Source of the DNA: Acidimicrobiia bacterium
Lineage (GTDB): Bacteria > Actinomycetota > Acidimicrobiia > UBA5794 > JAOTWH01
Assembly (NCBI GenBank): GCA_029863035.1
Contig: JAOTWH010000112.1
Span: 1-7,266, forward strand
DNA: 7,266 nt
Reading direction: 5' to 3'
Shown: one piece after another, positions 1-5,473 of the stretch
Position numbering within the stretch: position 1 is the first letter of the stretch
Layout: every line of letters starts with the position of its first letter
The notes under the pieces: model-generated
What the model saw: only the letters and a program-made list of their open reading frames with translations
What the model was told of the DNA's origin: nothing
Database searches by the model: none
Position numbers and translations under genes: made by a program

Positions 1-888
1 GACTGCATCCATGTCGGGGGGAACGTCGGTCTTGGTGTATCCATAGGGATAGAGGATGTATTCGCCGTATGAGTGCCAATCGACGAACAGCTTGATCTGT
101 TGTTCACCGCCAACGACTCTCGACGCGAAGAACGCAGCGACCGCGCCGGTCTCGGGAGCGGAAAACGGTGCCGCACCTCGATAGGTCGAGTCCTCCGGCA
201 CGGCGGAAGACCCGCCGCAACAGCCCCACTGGTAGGCCCAGTTGCGATTGAGGTCTGTCCCCACTGTCAAATCGGCGTTGGGCTGACGGTTCTTGCGCCA
301 CAGCACGAGTCCGTTGTCCTTGTCGTACTCGGAACCGTCCGGGTTGAGGTTGAACAAGATCCACAGCTCGTTGTTATCGACCGCGGCGGTGATGGAGCTG
401 TCGATGCCGTAGCCATCGGTGAGCATGTTGAGGGTGTAGAGGGCCTGTTCGATGGTCAGGATCTCACGGGCATGCTGTCCGAAGGCGAAAACCACCTCCG
501 GCTCGGCTTCATCGGCGGCGACGTTGTCGGAGATCTTCGCCGCCCACAGTGCCTTTCCCTCATAACTAGTTCCGATCGAGAACACGCTCACGATGGCGGC
601 GTGGTCGATGGCGGTGGCGGTTATGGCGGACACCATCTCGGCGTAGTCGTGATAGCCCTCATAGCCAGGCGGAAGAGCTCGTGGTTGGGGTGGCCGGGAA
701 TAGAGGCCACCGACAATCAGGGGCTCGACCGTGTCATGGGTTGGCGTTGTGGCGTTGTCTATCGCGATGACCTGGCGACCAGATTCCACTGGGTAGATCG
801 GAAGCGAGTCGACCTGAACGGCCGTCGAAGGCGCAGGTATCGCCACCGAACCGATGGCCAAAAGGAAAGTTATGACAAACGAACGCAT
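1..888 (-). CDS. Secreted M14 family zinc carboxypeptidase, C-terminus cut by window edge
   Basis: Metallocarboxypeptidase expected to remove C-terminal amino acids from peptides outside the cell. The 296 visible codons form one open frame that runs off the left edge. Residues 1-23 look like a signal peptide ([20 protein letters not shown], then STA). M14 landmarks are all present in order: the HxxE zinc motif in [12 protein letters not shown] (His139, Glu142), NPDG at 182-185, WRK with Arg198, DLNRNW with Asn214 and Arg215 (substrate carboxylate binding), and the third zinc ligand His272 in DWHSYGEY, followed by the usual PYGY. The catalytic Glu of the C-terminal part lies beyond the window. 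This layout matches the carboxypeptidase T / actinobacterial secreted branch. The ATG at 888 has no Shine-Dalgarno; a TAGTCT box ends 8 nt upstream, and a TTG lies directly before the ATG. It lies 57 bp after the small Arg-rich gene and may be read with it. The family call is secure; the natural substrate is unknown. Confidence 0.93.
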   Translation of the reverse strand, partial: MRSFVITFLLAIGSVAIPAPSTAVQVDSLPIYPVESGRQVIAIDNATTPTHDTVEPLIVGGLYSRPPQPRALPPGYEGYHDYAEMVSAITATAIDHAAIVSVFSIGTSYEGKALWAAKISDNVAADEAEPEVVFAFGQHAREILTIEQALYTLNMLTDGYGIDSSITAAVDNNELWILFNLNPDGSEYDKDNGLVLWRKNRQPNADLTVGTDLNRNWAYQWGCCGGSSAVPEDSTYRGAAPFSAPETGAVAAFFASRVVGGEQQIKLFVDWHSYGEYILYPYGYTKTDVPPDMDAV

Positions 889-896
889 CAACGACG

Positions 897-902
897 AGAC
901 TA
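897..902 (-). promoter_or_regulatory. Possible -10 box for the carboxypeptidase (leaderless)
   Basis: On the minus strand TAGTCT fits the actinobacterial TANNNT -10 pattern and ends 8 nt before the ATG at 888. No Shine-Dalgarno is visible, so transcription could begin at or close to the start codon. No convincing -35 was found. A six-base match is weak evidence by itself. Confidence 0.3.
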
Positions 903-945
903 CGGCCGGTTTGAAGAGGTCACCCCAAGAAGGGACGGCCGCGAC

Positions 946-1110
946 CTAAGCGGCGCGGCGGTCGGCCTCGGACGCTCGTCGCGCCTGTTTGCGACGGTCC
1001 GAGATGTGGCGCTTCTCTTCGGCGGCGGCCTCCTCGGCCTCGCGACGTTCCCGCTCTCGGCGGTCAGCGTTCTTTCTACGATCTTCGCCTGTGCGGCGTT
1101 CCTCGGTCAT
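946..1110 (-). CDS. Small Arg/Glu-rich protein with repeated DRR motifs, function unknown
   Basis: A 54-residue, extremely charged protein with 16 Arg and 11 Glu. It carries four DRR triplets (residues 10-12, 16-18, 38-40, 50-52) around an E/A-rich helix-prone stretch at 19-33, beginning MTEERRTGEDRRKNADRR. It has no membrane segment or Cys. Similar ERR/DRR-rich segments occur as short disordered or helical tails in many bacterial proteins, so composition alone does not give a function; RNA, DNA or anionic-surface binding is only a guess. The start is uncertain. The same frame is open upstream, with an ATG at 1167 (73 aa, prefix MPEGPFPPKWARNGADKHP) and a TTG at 1215. I chose ATG 1110 because composition changes there and it leaves room for the divergent pirin promoter. 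None of the starts has a good Shine-Dalgarno. It sits 57 bp upstream of the carboxypeptidase on the same strand. Confidence 0.55.
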   Translation of the reverse strand: MTEERRTGEDRRKNADRRERERREAEEAAAEEKRHISDRRKQARRASEADRRAA

Positions 1111-1222
1111 AGGATGCTTATCGGCCCCATTCCGAGCCCATTTAGGGGGAAAAGGTCCTTCTGGCATGATCTGCCAGAACCCGAGTCGCTCGGCGGTGGG
1201 CAGGTTGAGAACCAACTTCTCA

Positions 1223-1228
1223 TAGGAT
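1223..1228 (+). promoter_or_regulatory. TAGGAT element before pirin: -10 box or Shine-Dalgarno
   Basis: TAGGAT ends 8 nt before the ATG at 1237. It can be read as a TANNNT -10 box of a leaderless transcript, or its AGGA (1224-1227) as a Shine-Dalgarno 9 nt from the start. Sequence alone does not decide between them. Either reading supports ATG 1237 as the start. Confidence 0.35.
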
Positions 1229-1236
1229 GACGATCC

Positions 1237-2121
1237 ATGACGGCAACAAACGAACAACGAGAACTGGCGGGAGTACTCGACGGCGTCAGAACCCTGGAGG
1301 GAGAAGGGTTCCTGGTGCGGAGACCGTTCCCCAACGCTCGCCTCGACCATCTGGGGCCGTTTCTGTTGCTCGACGAGATGGGCCCGTCTGACAATGCACC
1401 AGGAGAGGCGAAAGGGGCGCCAGACCATCCCCACAGGGGCTTCGAGACAGTCACCTACCTCATCGATGGAGCGATCGAGCACAAGGACTCCATCGGCGGC
1501 GGGGGAGTAATCGCTCCCGGAGAGGTGCAGTGGATGACTGCCGGTTCGGGAATCATCCACTCGGAGATGCCAACCCAAGAGATCCTCACCGACGGCGGAC
1601 GGGTGCACGGTTTCCAGCTATGGGTGAACCTTCCTGCGAGCGCCAAGTGGCACAAGCCTCGCTATCAGGACCTGACCGGCTCACAGTTGCCCACGATCGA
1701 CCTCGATGGCGCCAAGGCGGTGTTGATCGCCGGCGAAGCGTTCGGAGTCAAGGGAGCCGCCGACACGTTCCTGCCGATTACCTACATGCACCTGAGCGTG
1801 GACCCCGAGTCCGAAACGGTGCTCGAGCTGGAGCGGGATCAAGTGGCGTTCGTGTATGCCTTCCGGGGAGATGGTGACATCACCGCGGCCCGGGAGCCAT
1901 TCCTCGAGGGTCAGATGGCGGTGTTCGACCAGGGCGGCGGCAAGATCAGGATCGGGGCCGGCACCGATGGGCTTGAGGCCATCGTCGGTTCAGCCGAGCC
2001 TCTCAACGAACCCGTTGCGCGATATGGGCCATTCGTCATGAATACTCGGGAAGAGATCGTGCAAGCCTTCGATGACTTCCATGCGGGGCGTCTCGGCCAG
2101 ATCGAGCCCGAGAGGTTCTGA
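1237..2121 (+). CDS. Pirin family protein (cupin superfamily)
   Basis: A 294-residue bicupin of the pirin family, close to the usual 280-300 residues. Such proteins bind one Fe/metal ion in the N-terminal cupin; some bacterial members have quercetin dioxygenase activity, and others act as stress-linked regulators. The N-terminal domain carries the pirin signature: LGPFLLLDEMGP at 39-50, DHPHRGFETVTYL with metal ligands His64 and His66, EHKDS at 81-85, and GIIHSEMP with His108 and Glu110, so the metal site looks intact. GFQLWVNLP at 125-133 is the conserved interdomain strand. The C-terminal cupin (about 180-280) lacks these ligands, as is normal. The ATG at 1237 is preceded by AGGA/TAGGAT. 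The gene is divergent from the Arg-rich gene and converges tail to tail on the TfoX-domain gene, with 21 bp between the stops. No neighbour suggests a specific substrate. The family call is firm; the reaction is not assigned. Confidence 0.95.
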   Translation: MTATNEQRELAGVLDGVRTLEGEGFLVRRPFPNARLDHLGPFLLLDEMGPSDNAPGEAKGAPDHPHRGFETVTYLIDGAIEHKDSIGGGGVIAPGEVQWMTAGSGIIHSEMPTQEILTDGGRVHGFQLWVNLPASAKWHKPRYQDLTGSQLPTIDLDGAKAVLIAGEAFGVKGAADTFLPITYMHLSVDPESETVLELERDQVAFVYAFRGDGDITAAREPFLEGQMAVFDQGGGKIRIGAGTDGLEAIVGSAEPLNEPVARYGPFVMNTREEIVQAFDDFHAGRLGQIEPERF

Positions 2122-2122
2122 C

Positions 2123-2144
2123 GATCTGGTCCAGGCTCTAGATC
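2123..2144. terminator. Small inverted repeat between convergent pirin and TfoX genes
   Basis: GATCT (2123-2127) pairs with AGATC (2140-2144), extended by one wobble and one GC pair, leaving an 8-nt loop. It fills the gap between the two convergent stop codons, where a bidirectional terminator would be expected. The stem is short and neither strand has a following T-run, so this is only a candidate. Confidence 0.25.
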
Positions 2145-2472
2145 ACTTGGCGGGGAGGGACGATGCGAACGTCACCCCGCGTTCCACCCACTCGCCTAGG
2201 GCCTCCTCCTTCTTGATGCCCGGCGTACCGACCACCAGCCAACCCTTCATCTCCTGACCGGTGAAATCCATGATGCGGGCCCCCGGCAAAGCGACCATCT
2301 CGTCGTGAGCATCCTTGCCGACGCGGACCATGAGTTCGTCGCCGATAATCCCCACGCTCATATTTCCACTCAGCAGGAAAGCCAGTCCACCGAACATCTT
2401 CTTCTCTTCGATCTTGGGGTTGCCTTCAAGGTGAGCCCGGATGCGTTCTGCTAGTTCCTCCGAATAGGCCAT
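2143..2472 (-). CDS. TfoX/Sxy N-terminal domain family protein
   Basis: A stand-alone TfoX N-domain protein of 109 residues. The pattern is typical: an N-terminal helix (MAYSEELAERIRAHLEG), then KKMFGGLAFLLSGNMSVGI at about 25-43 with the family's MFGG(L/I)AF core, a strand DELMVRVG at 45-52, and a C-terminal MKGWLVVG (75-82) followed by a helix. In gammaproteobacteria full-length TfoX/Sxy activates competence genes. The short actinobacterial versions have only this domain and no established role, so a competence function should not be assumed. The ATG at 2472 fits family length; in-frame sequence upstream continues only as the antisense-free overlap of the previous gene's end. It begins 10 bp after the propeller gene's stop on the same strand, so the two are probably co-transcribed. 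No strong Shine-Dalgarno is visible in that 10-bp gap. Confidence 0.88.
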   Translation of the reverse strand: MAYSEELAERIRAHLEGNPKIEEKKMFGGLAFLLSGNMSVGIIGDELMVRVGKDAHDEMVALPGARIMDFTGQEMKGWLVVGTPGIKKEEALGEWVERGVTFASSLPAK

Positions 2473-2482
2473 GGACGAGAAA

Positions 2483-3721
2483 CTACTCGTCGCCAGGCTG
2501 GCGGTCCTGGAAGACCTGAATGCTGCCTGAGTAGTTGGACACCCATACCGATCTCGTCTCGGCGTCATAGGTGATGCCGATCGGATGGTGATCTGTCGGC
2601 AGCTCTTGCAGTACCTCGAAATCGGCAGTTGACACCTTGGATACCGAGTCAGAGTTGTAGTTGACGACATAGAGGGAGAGGCCATCTTCGGAGATCGCCA
2701 TAGAACGAGGCGCCGCGCCCGTCACTACGGAATCCACCACCTGACGAGTAACGAGGTTGATCTTGATCACCTGGCCGGATCCGTTGAGAGTCGCGTAGAG
2801 GAAGACACCGCCCGGGTCGATAACCAGGTGGCGGGGATTGGAGCCGACATCTCGGATCCAATCGACAGAGAGGTCCTGCAGGGACACGACCGCGATGTCA
2901 CGCCCGCCCATCACCGCCACGTAGGCAACGGCCGAGTCGCCGGTGACGGCGATGCCACGCGGGTGACGACCGAGAGGCACACGGCCTATCTCGCTGCCCA
3001 CGGCCGTATCGACCACGCTCATGTCGAAAGAGCACCAGTTCGTCACCAGGGCCAGGCTGTCGTTGGGCGTCACCGCAACGAACTTGGGCACGGCGCCCAC
3101 CGCGATGGTCTGGTCGATCTCGAGTGTGTCAGTGGCGATGCGATACAGGAAGCTGTCGTCCCATCCGTCCAGTCCACATTCGTCACCCCCGGCGTTGGCA
3201 AAACCAGGTCCGTACATCTGATAGTTCGACACGTAGGCGTATCGCCCGTCTGAAGTGAAAGCAGCTTCGACCGGTGCACCCCGGAATTCGTCGTCTTCGG
3301 CCAAGCCGAGCGCCGCTCCCGCAACAGCGTCGGCGATGGTCGCCACCAGCTCGAAGCTGCGGTCGTACACGGTGACCGTGTGGCGATACATCATGTTCTG
3401 GGCGAAGAAGAGATCATCGCCTGACCACACGACGGACTTGGGTGAGATGTCCCCGGTGATGGTCTCCACCAATTCGAGTGAGGCCTCAACCGAAGGCGGG
3501 ATCGTCGTGGTGGTGGTAGTTGACGTTGTAGAGGTTGTCGTTGTCGTTGTCGTGGTGGGGGCAACGGTGGTAGGTGGGGCTGTGACGACGACGGTCAGCT
3601 CGGCCGCCAGGACAGTCGCGGCCACGCCGTCATCTGCCGTAGAAGTCGCGGTGCAGGCGGGCGCCAGCACGATGAGGGCGCCAACCAAGACTGGCAATCG
3701 GAGGAGGGTGAGACGGGTCAC
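2483..3721 (-). CDS. Secreted YVTN-type beta-propeller repeat protein with Thr-rich linker
   Basis: Probable cell-surface or exported beta-propeller of 412 residues. An N-terminal signal segment (MTRLTLLRLPVLVGALIVL) ends in APAC with Cys23. This is an imperfect lipobox (Pro at -2), so lipidation is possible but not certain. Residues about 49-74 are a nearly pure Thr/Pro/Ser linker, which would hold the domain off the membrane. From about 90 to the end come repeated blades with YVTN-family features, such as GRYAYVSNY, DSLALVTNW, PRGIAVTGDSAVAYVAV, PRHLVIDPGGVFLYATLNG, PRSMAISEDGLSLYVVNYNS and TRSVWVSNYSGSIQVF. Blade spacing is about 43 residues. These propellers generally serve binding or scaffold roles; no catalytic residues are recognisable. 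Starts: GTG 3721 gives the cleaner signal peptide and follows a TATACC box by 8 nt; GTG 3739, six codons upstream, is the alternative. The TfoX-domain gene follows after 10 bp. Confidence 0.87.
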   Translation of the reverse strand: MTRLTLLRLPVLVGALIVLAPACTATSTADDGVAATVLAAELTVVVTAPPTTVAPTTTTTTTTSTTSTTTTTTIPPSVEASLELVETITGDISPKSVVWSGDDLFFAQNMMYRHTVTVYDRSFELVATIADAVAGAALGLAEDDEFRGAPVEAAFTSDGRYAYVSNYQMYGPGFANAGGDECGLDGWDDSFLYRIATDTLEIDQTIAVGAVPKFVAVTPNDSLALVTNWCSFDMSVVDTAVGSEIGRVPLGRHPRGIAVTGDSAVAYVAVMGGRDIAVVSLQDLSVDWIRDVGSNPRHLVIDPGGVFLYATLNGSGQVIKINLVTRQVVDSVVTGAAPRSMAISEDGLSLYVVNYNSDSVSKVSTADFEVLQELPTDHHPIGITYDAETRSVWVSNYSGSIQVFQDRQPGDE

Positions 3722-3739
3722 GCCCCATCGGTATACCAC

Positions 3740-3755
3740 GCCTAGTTGTCTAGGC
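3740..3755. repeat. Perfect 6-bp inverted repeat upstream of the propeller gene
   Basis: GCCTAG, TTGT, CTAGGC: a perfect 6-bp inverted repeat with a 4-nt spacer, immediately 5' of the alternative GTG at 3739 and about 5-20 bp upstream of the TATACC box. By position it could be an operator for the propeller/TfoX unit. It also overlaps the stop codon of the gene remnant at 3750, so it may be a terminator relic or chance. Confidence 0.35.
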
Positions 3756-3856
3756 CAGCACCGTTGCTAGATCCTCCTCGAAGTGCTCCCGATCCCCGCC
3801 GCCGGCGATGTCCTTGCATGGTTGAAAAGATCAACTCCGAGCTGGCGATCATCCAT
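3750..3856 (-). pseudogene. Remnant of a small gene with internal deletion and broken frame
   Basis: Two protein-like pieces lie in different frames of the minus strand. From ATG 3856 the first reads MDDRQLGVDLFNHA, then degenerates into Arg/Ser/Gly-rich nonsense. The second, in another frame, reads CKDIAGGGDREHFEEDLATVLA in two parts (CKDIAGGGDRE, then HFEEDLATVLA) up to TAG 3750-3752. The total of 107 nt is not a multiple of three. From memory of the family, these match the two ends of an actinobacterial protein of roughly 140-170 residues that begins with LFN(R/H)(T/A)W-like helices, has a central HASRYHW motif, and ends in an acidic IA-x-DR-x-x-x-x-DLAT tail. If so, about 100 or more central residues are gone, with the junction near 3815. 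A TAACGT -10-like box still sits 7 nt before ATG 3856. The family match is recall, not a search, so it could be coincidence. Confidence 0.5.
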
Positions 3857-3887
3857 CGAATCGACGTTACCGATGCGAAGGAACCCC

Positions 3888-3893
3888 CATAAT
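3888..3893 (+). promoter_or_regulatory. CATAAT -10-like box before the lipoprotein gene
   Basis: CATAAT matches five of six bases of TATAAT and ends 11 nt before the ATG at 3905. This would put the transcript start a few nt before the start codon. GTTACC at 3866-3871 is a poor -35 candidate at 16-nt spacing. Confidence 0.35.
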
Positions 3894-3904
3894 GCCCCGT
3901 AACC

Positions 3905-4351
3905 ATGCCCAGAATTGCCGCGCTCATTGTCCTGGTGCTCGCCGGGTGCTCCGCTGACTCCGGTCTGAGCCTGGACAGTCTCGAGGCGGAGTCGATCCTG
4001 TCGGCCGATATCCCTGGGCTGAGCAACGACCGAGTAACGGACCGACAGGACGGTTCAGGCCCGATGATCACCCAACTGAGCGACGTGGCGGGTAGCTGGG
4101 AGGCTGCATCCGTCGAGATAGCGAATGCTGTGCGCCAGCATGGCTGGACCGTTGACTCCATCAACTGCGTTAGAACGGGGAATGACGTCATCGCCAAGAA
4201 GCAGGTCGAAGGCCAATGGGTATTGCTCGAGTCGGGAGCCGGAACGCGAGGCGCTGGCATCATCTTGCGACTCGCACCGACCCAGCAGGCTCCCGGTTCC
4301 GTTGACATCGACAGCCGCTGTTCTGCGGCTCTGATAGCCGCCGTGTCATAG
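3905..4351 (+). CDS. Predicted lipoprotein of unknown function
   Basis: A 148-residue lipoprotein. Residues 1-15 read MPRIAALIVLVLAGC, a short hydrophobic signal ending in a textbook lipobox (LAGC), so Cys15 should be lipidated and the mature protein anchored outside the membrane. The mature part is polar, with no membrane segment. It has two Cys (in DSINCVRTG near 107 and DSRCSAAL near 139) that could form a disulfide, and a beta-rich stretch with QVEGQWVLLESG and AGIILRLAP. I do not recognise the family. ATG 3905 is the first start in this frame: a TAA lies at 3890-3892. An AAGGAA at 3878-3883 is 21 nt away, too far to serve this ATG. It is divergent from the propeller gene and is followed after 46 bp by the GNAT gene, which has its own promoter-like element, so a shared transcript is not required. 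Confidence 0.8.
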   Translation: MPRIAALIVLVLAGCSADSGLSLDSLEAESILSADIPGLSNDRVTDRQDGSGPMITQLSDVAGSWEAASVEIANAVRQHGWTVDSINCVRTGNDVIAKKQVEGQWVLLESGAGTRGAGIILRLAPTQQAPGSVDIDSRCSAALIAAVS

Positions 4352-4382
4352 GGCGCGTTGTCGCCGCCCTCCAGAAGCGCAT

Positions 4383-4391
4383 TGGCATAAT
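4383..4391 (+). promoter_or_regulatory. Extended -10 promoter for the GNAT gene, leaderless
   Basis: TGG followed by CATAAT fits an extended -10 (TGN plus a five-of-six TATAAT match). It ends at 4391, exactly 6 nt before the ATG at 4398, so the predicted transcript begins at the start codon. No Shine-Dalgarno precedes this gene, which agrees with leaderless translation. No -35 is visible at the normal distance, as often seen with extended -10 promoters. Confidence 0.5.
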
Positions 4392-4397
4392 GCTGCG

Positions 4398-5354
4398 ATG
4401 ATCCAGTGGCGACCCTTGAAGCCCGACGACGGGCCTGATCTCGAAGTCCTTTTCGGTCTGTGGGAGTCTCATCATGAGCTGCCATTCCACACCGACCTAG
4501 AAGAGATAGAGCACGACCTATCCAACCCCGACGGGGACATCGCCAATCGCACTCAGGTCGCGATAGGGGAGCACGGCCGGTTCTTGGCGATCGCATGGGT
4601 ATCTGCCGACAAGGCTTCTGTCGAAGTCGCTAAGCATCGAGCCATGTTGGAGGTGATCGCTCATCCGGACCACGCACAGCTGGAAGCCGAGGCTCTCGAG
4701 TGGGCAGAAGCCAAGGGTCGTGAGATCCTCGAAGAACACCAAGATGGCAAGCCGCGTGTGCTGCGCGCCTGGTCGCCAGCCAAACTCACCGATCGCATCG
4801 AGCGCTTCACCGCAGCGGGGTACCCACCGGCGAGGTACTTCGCCGAGATGTTGTGCGGCTTGGAAGATTCGCTCCCCGATGCGGCCCCTCCCGAGGACGT
4901 CACCTTGATCGACTGGGATGATTCATTAATGGAAGAAGTCTGGCGAGTCAGCAATACCGCCTTTGCCGACCACTGGGGAACGGTTCGGAGAGATTACGAA
5001 TCATGGAGGCGCATCATGGTCGATGAGCCTCATCATCGACCAGACCTCGGGATCATCGCGTTGGCCGATGGGGACGTCGTGGGTTATTGCTCCAATCGGG
5101 TGTACGAGGGTGACTTCGAGCTCCGCAAGATGAAGGAGGGGTACATCGCGTCGCTCGGTGTGCTGCCTGAGTGGCGAAAGCGTGGGATCGCCAGCGCCCT
5201 CATTGCCGATTCCCTGCGGCGGTTCGCGGCGGTTGGCTATGACCATGCATCACTGCATGTCGATGCCGACAGCCCGACAGGGGCCTTCGGGTTGTACGAG
5301 AGACTCGGCTTCAAGCAGTCCGACCTCACAGTGGCGCTCGTGAAGGAGCTGTGA
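4398..5354 (+). CDS. Two-domain GNAT acetyltransferase, mycothiol synthase-like
   Basis: A 318-residue tandem GNAT that would transfer an acyl group from acyl-CoA to an amine. The C-terminal domain (about 165-318) is complete: WRVSNTAFADHWG near 182-194, then motif A in ASLGVLPEWRKRGIASALI with the acetyl-CoA loop R-x-x-G-x-A at Arg260, Gly263 and Ala265. Motif B is SLHVDADSPTGAFGLYERLGF in outline (285-305). The N-terminal half (1-160) has the GNAT outline, but its motif A position reads VIAHPDHAQLEAEAL and lacks the glycine loop, so it is probably inactive. Length and an inactive-N/active-C layout resemble MshD, which acetylates Cys-GlcN-Ins to mycothiol, but many actinobacterial tandem GNATs share this and I do not assign the symbol. 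The start follows an extended -10 by 6 nt. The gene stands 46 bp after the lipoprotein and its stop overlaps a possible small ORF. Confidence 0.88.
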   Translation: MIQWRPLKPDDGPDLEVLFGLWESHHELPFHTDLEEIEHDLSNPDGDIANRTQVAIGEHGRFLAIAWVSADKASVEVAKHRAMLEVIAHPDHAQLEAEALEWAEAKGREILEEHQDGKPRVLRAWSPAKLTDRIERFTAAGYPPARYFAEMLCGLEDSLPDAAPPEDVTLIDWDDSLMEEVWRVSNTAFADHWGTVRRDYESWRRIMVDEPHHRPDLGIIALADGDVVGYCSNRVYEGDFELRKMKEGYIASLGVLPEWRKRGIASALIADSLRRFAAVGYDHASLHVDADSPTGAFGLYERLGFKQSDLTVALVKEL

Positions 5355-5470
5355 CGAGGACGCATCAAGGCCCAACACTCGGTAGCCGCTGGGGCTGGGT
5401 GCTAGCGCTGATTCCGCGGGTATCGGCGGGCCGAACCCTCGCCCACCCGCTGTTCGAGTTCGATCTGTAA
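5351..5470 (+). CDS. Possible 39-residue ORF coupled to the GNAT gene
   Basis: The GNAT stop and a GTG overlap as GTGA (5351-5354), the usual sign of translational coupling. A GGAG at 5345-5348 lies just upstream, though its 2-nt spacing is too short for a classical Shine-Dalgarno. The ORF opens with MTRTHQGPTLGSRWGWVLAL, continues with IPRVSAGRTLAHPLFEFDL, and stops at TAA 5468-5470, 3 bp before the end of the convergent DDN gene. It has a short hydrophobic patch (WGWVLALIP) and a natural-looking C-terminus. It could be a real small protein, the tail of a decayed gene, or chance. I recognise no family. It overlaps the hairpin at 5416-5450, so both may not be functional. Confidence 0.35.
   Translation: MTRTHQGPTLGSRWGWVLALIPRVSAGRTLAHPLFEFDL
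5416..5450. terminator. GC-rich hairpin between convergent GNAT and DDN genes
   Basis: GCGGGT (5416-5421) pairs with ACCCGC (5445-5450). An inner GGCG (5425-5428) pairs with CGCC (5440-5443) across a small asymmetric internal loop. The position between convergent genes suits a bidirectional terminator. There is no T-run on either side, so it is not a classical intrinsic terminator. Confidence 0.3.
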
Positions 5471-5473
5471 GAA

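Noticed and set aside
73..1230. 385-codon plus-strand open frame
   Set aside because: It is antisense to the carboxypeptidase, whose minus-strand translation shows all M14 motifs, and to the Arg-rich gene. Its protein has no recognisable features. High GC makes such long antisense frames common.
946..1608. Full 220-codon minus-strand frame
   Set aside because: Its upstream two thirds are antisense to pirin and read like noise. Only the end beyond the pirin start is plausible, reported as the small Arg-rich gene.
3503..3571. Repeated GTNGTN-like tract, possible microsatellite or repeat array
   Set aside because: It is the coding sequence of the Thr-rich linker of the propeller protein. Varied third positions show protein-level selection rather than a DNA repeat or CRISPR.
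3742..4596. 284-codon minus-strand frame
   Set aside because: It runs antisense through the lipoprotein and the GNAT start, both with clear protein features, and its own translation matches nothing.
5445..5467. GTTCGAGTTCGATC stretch resembling a tRNA T-arm
   Set aside because: No matching acceptor, D-arm or anticodon arm can be formed around it, and it lies within the small plus-strand frame.
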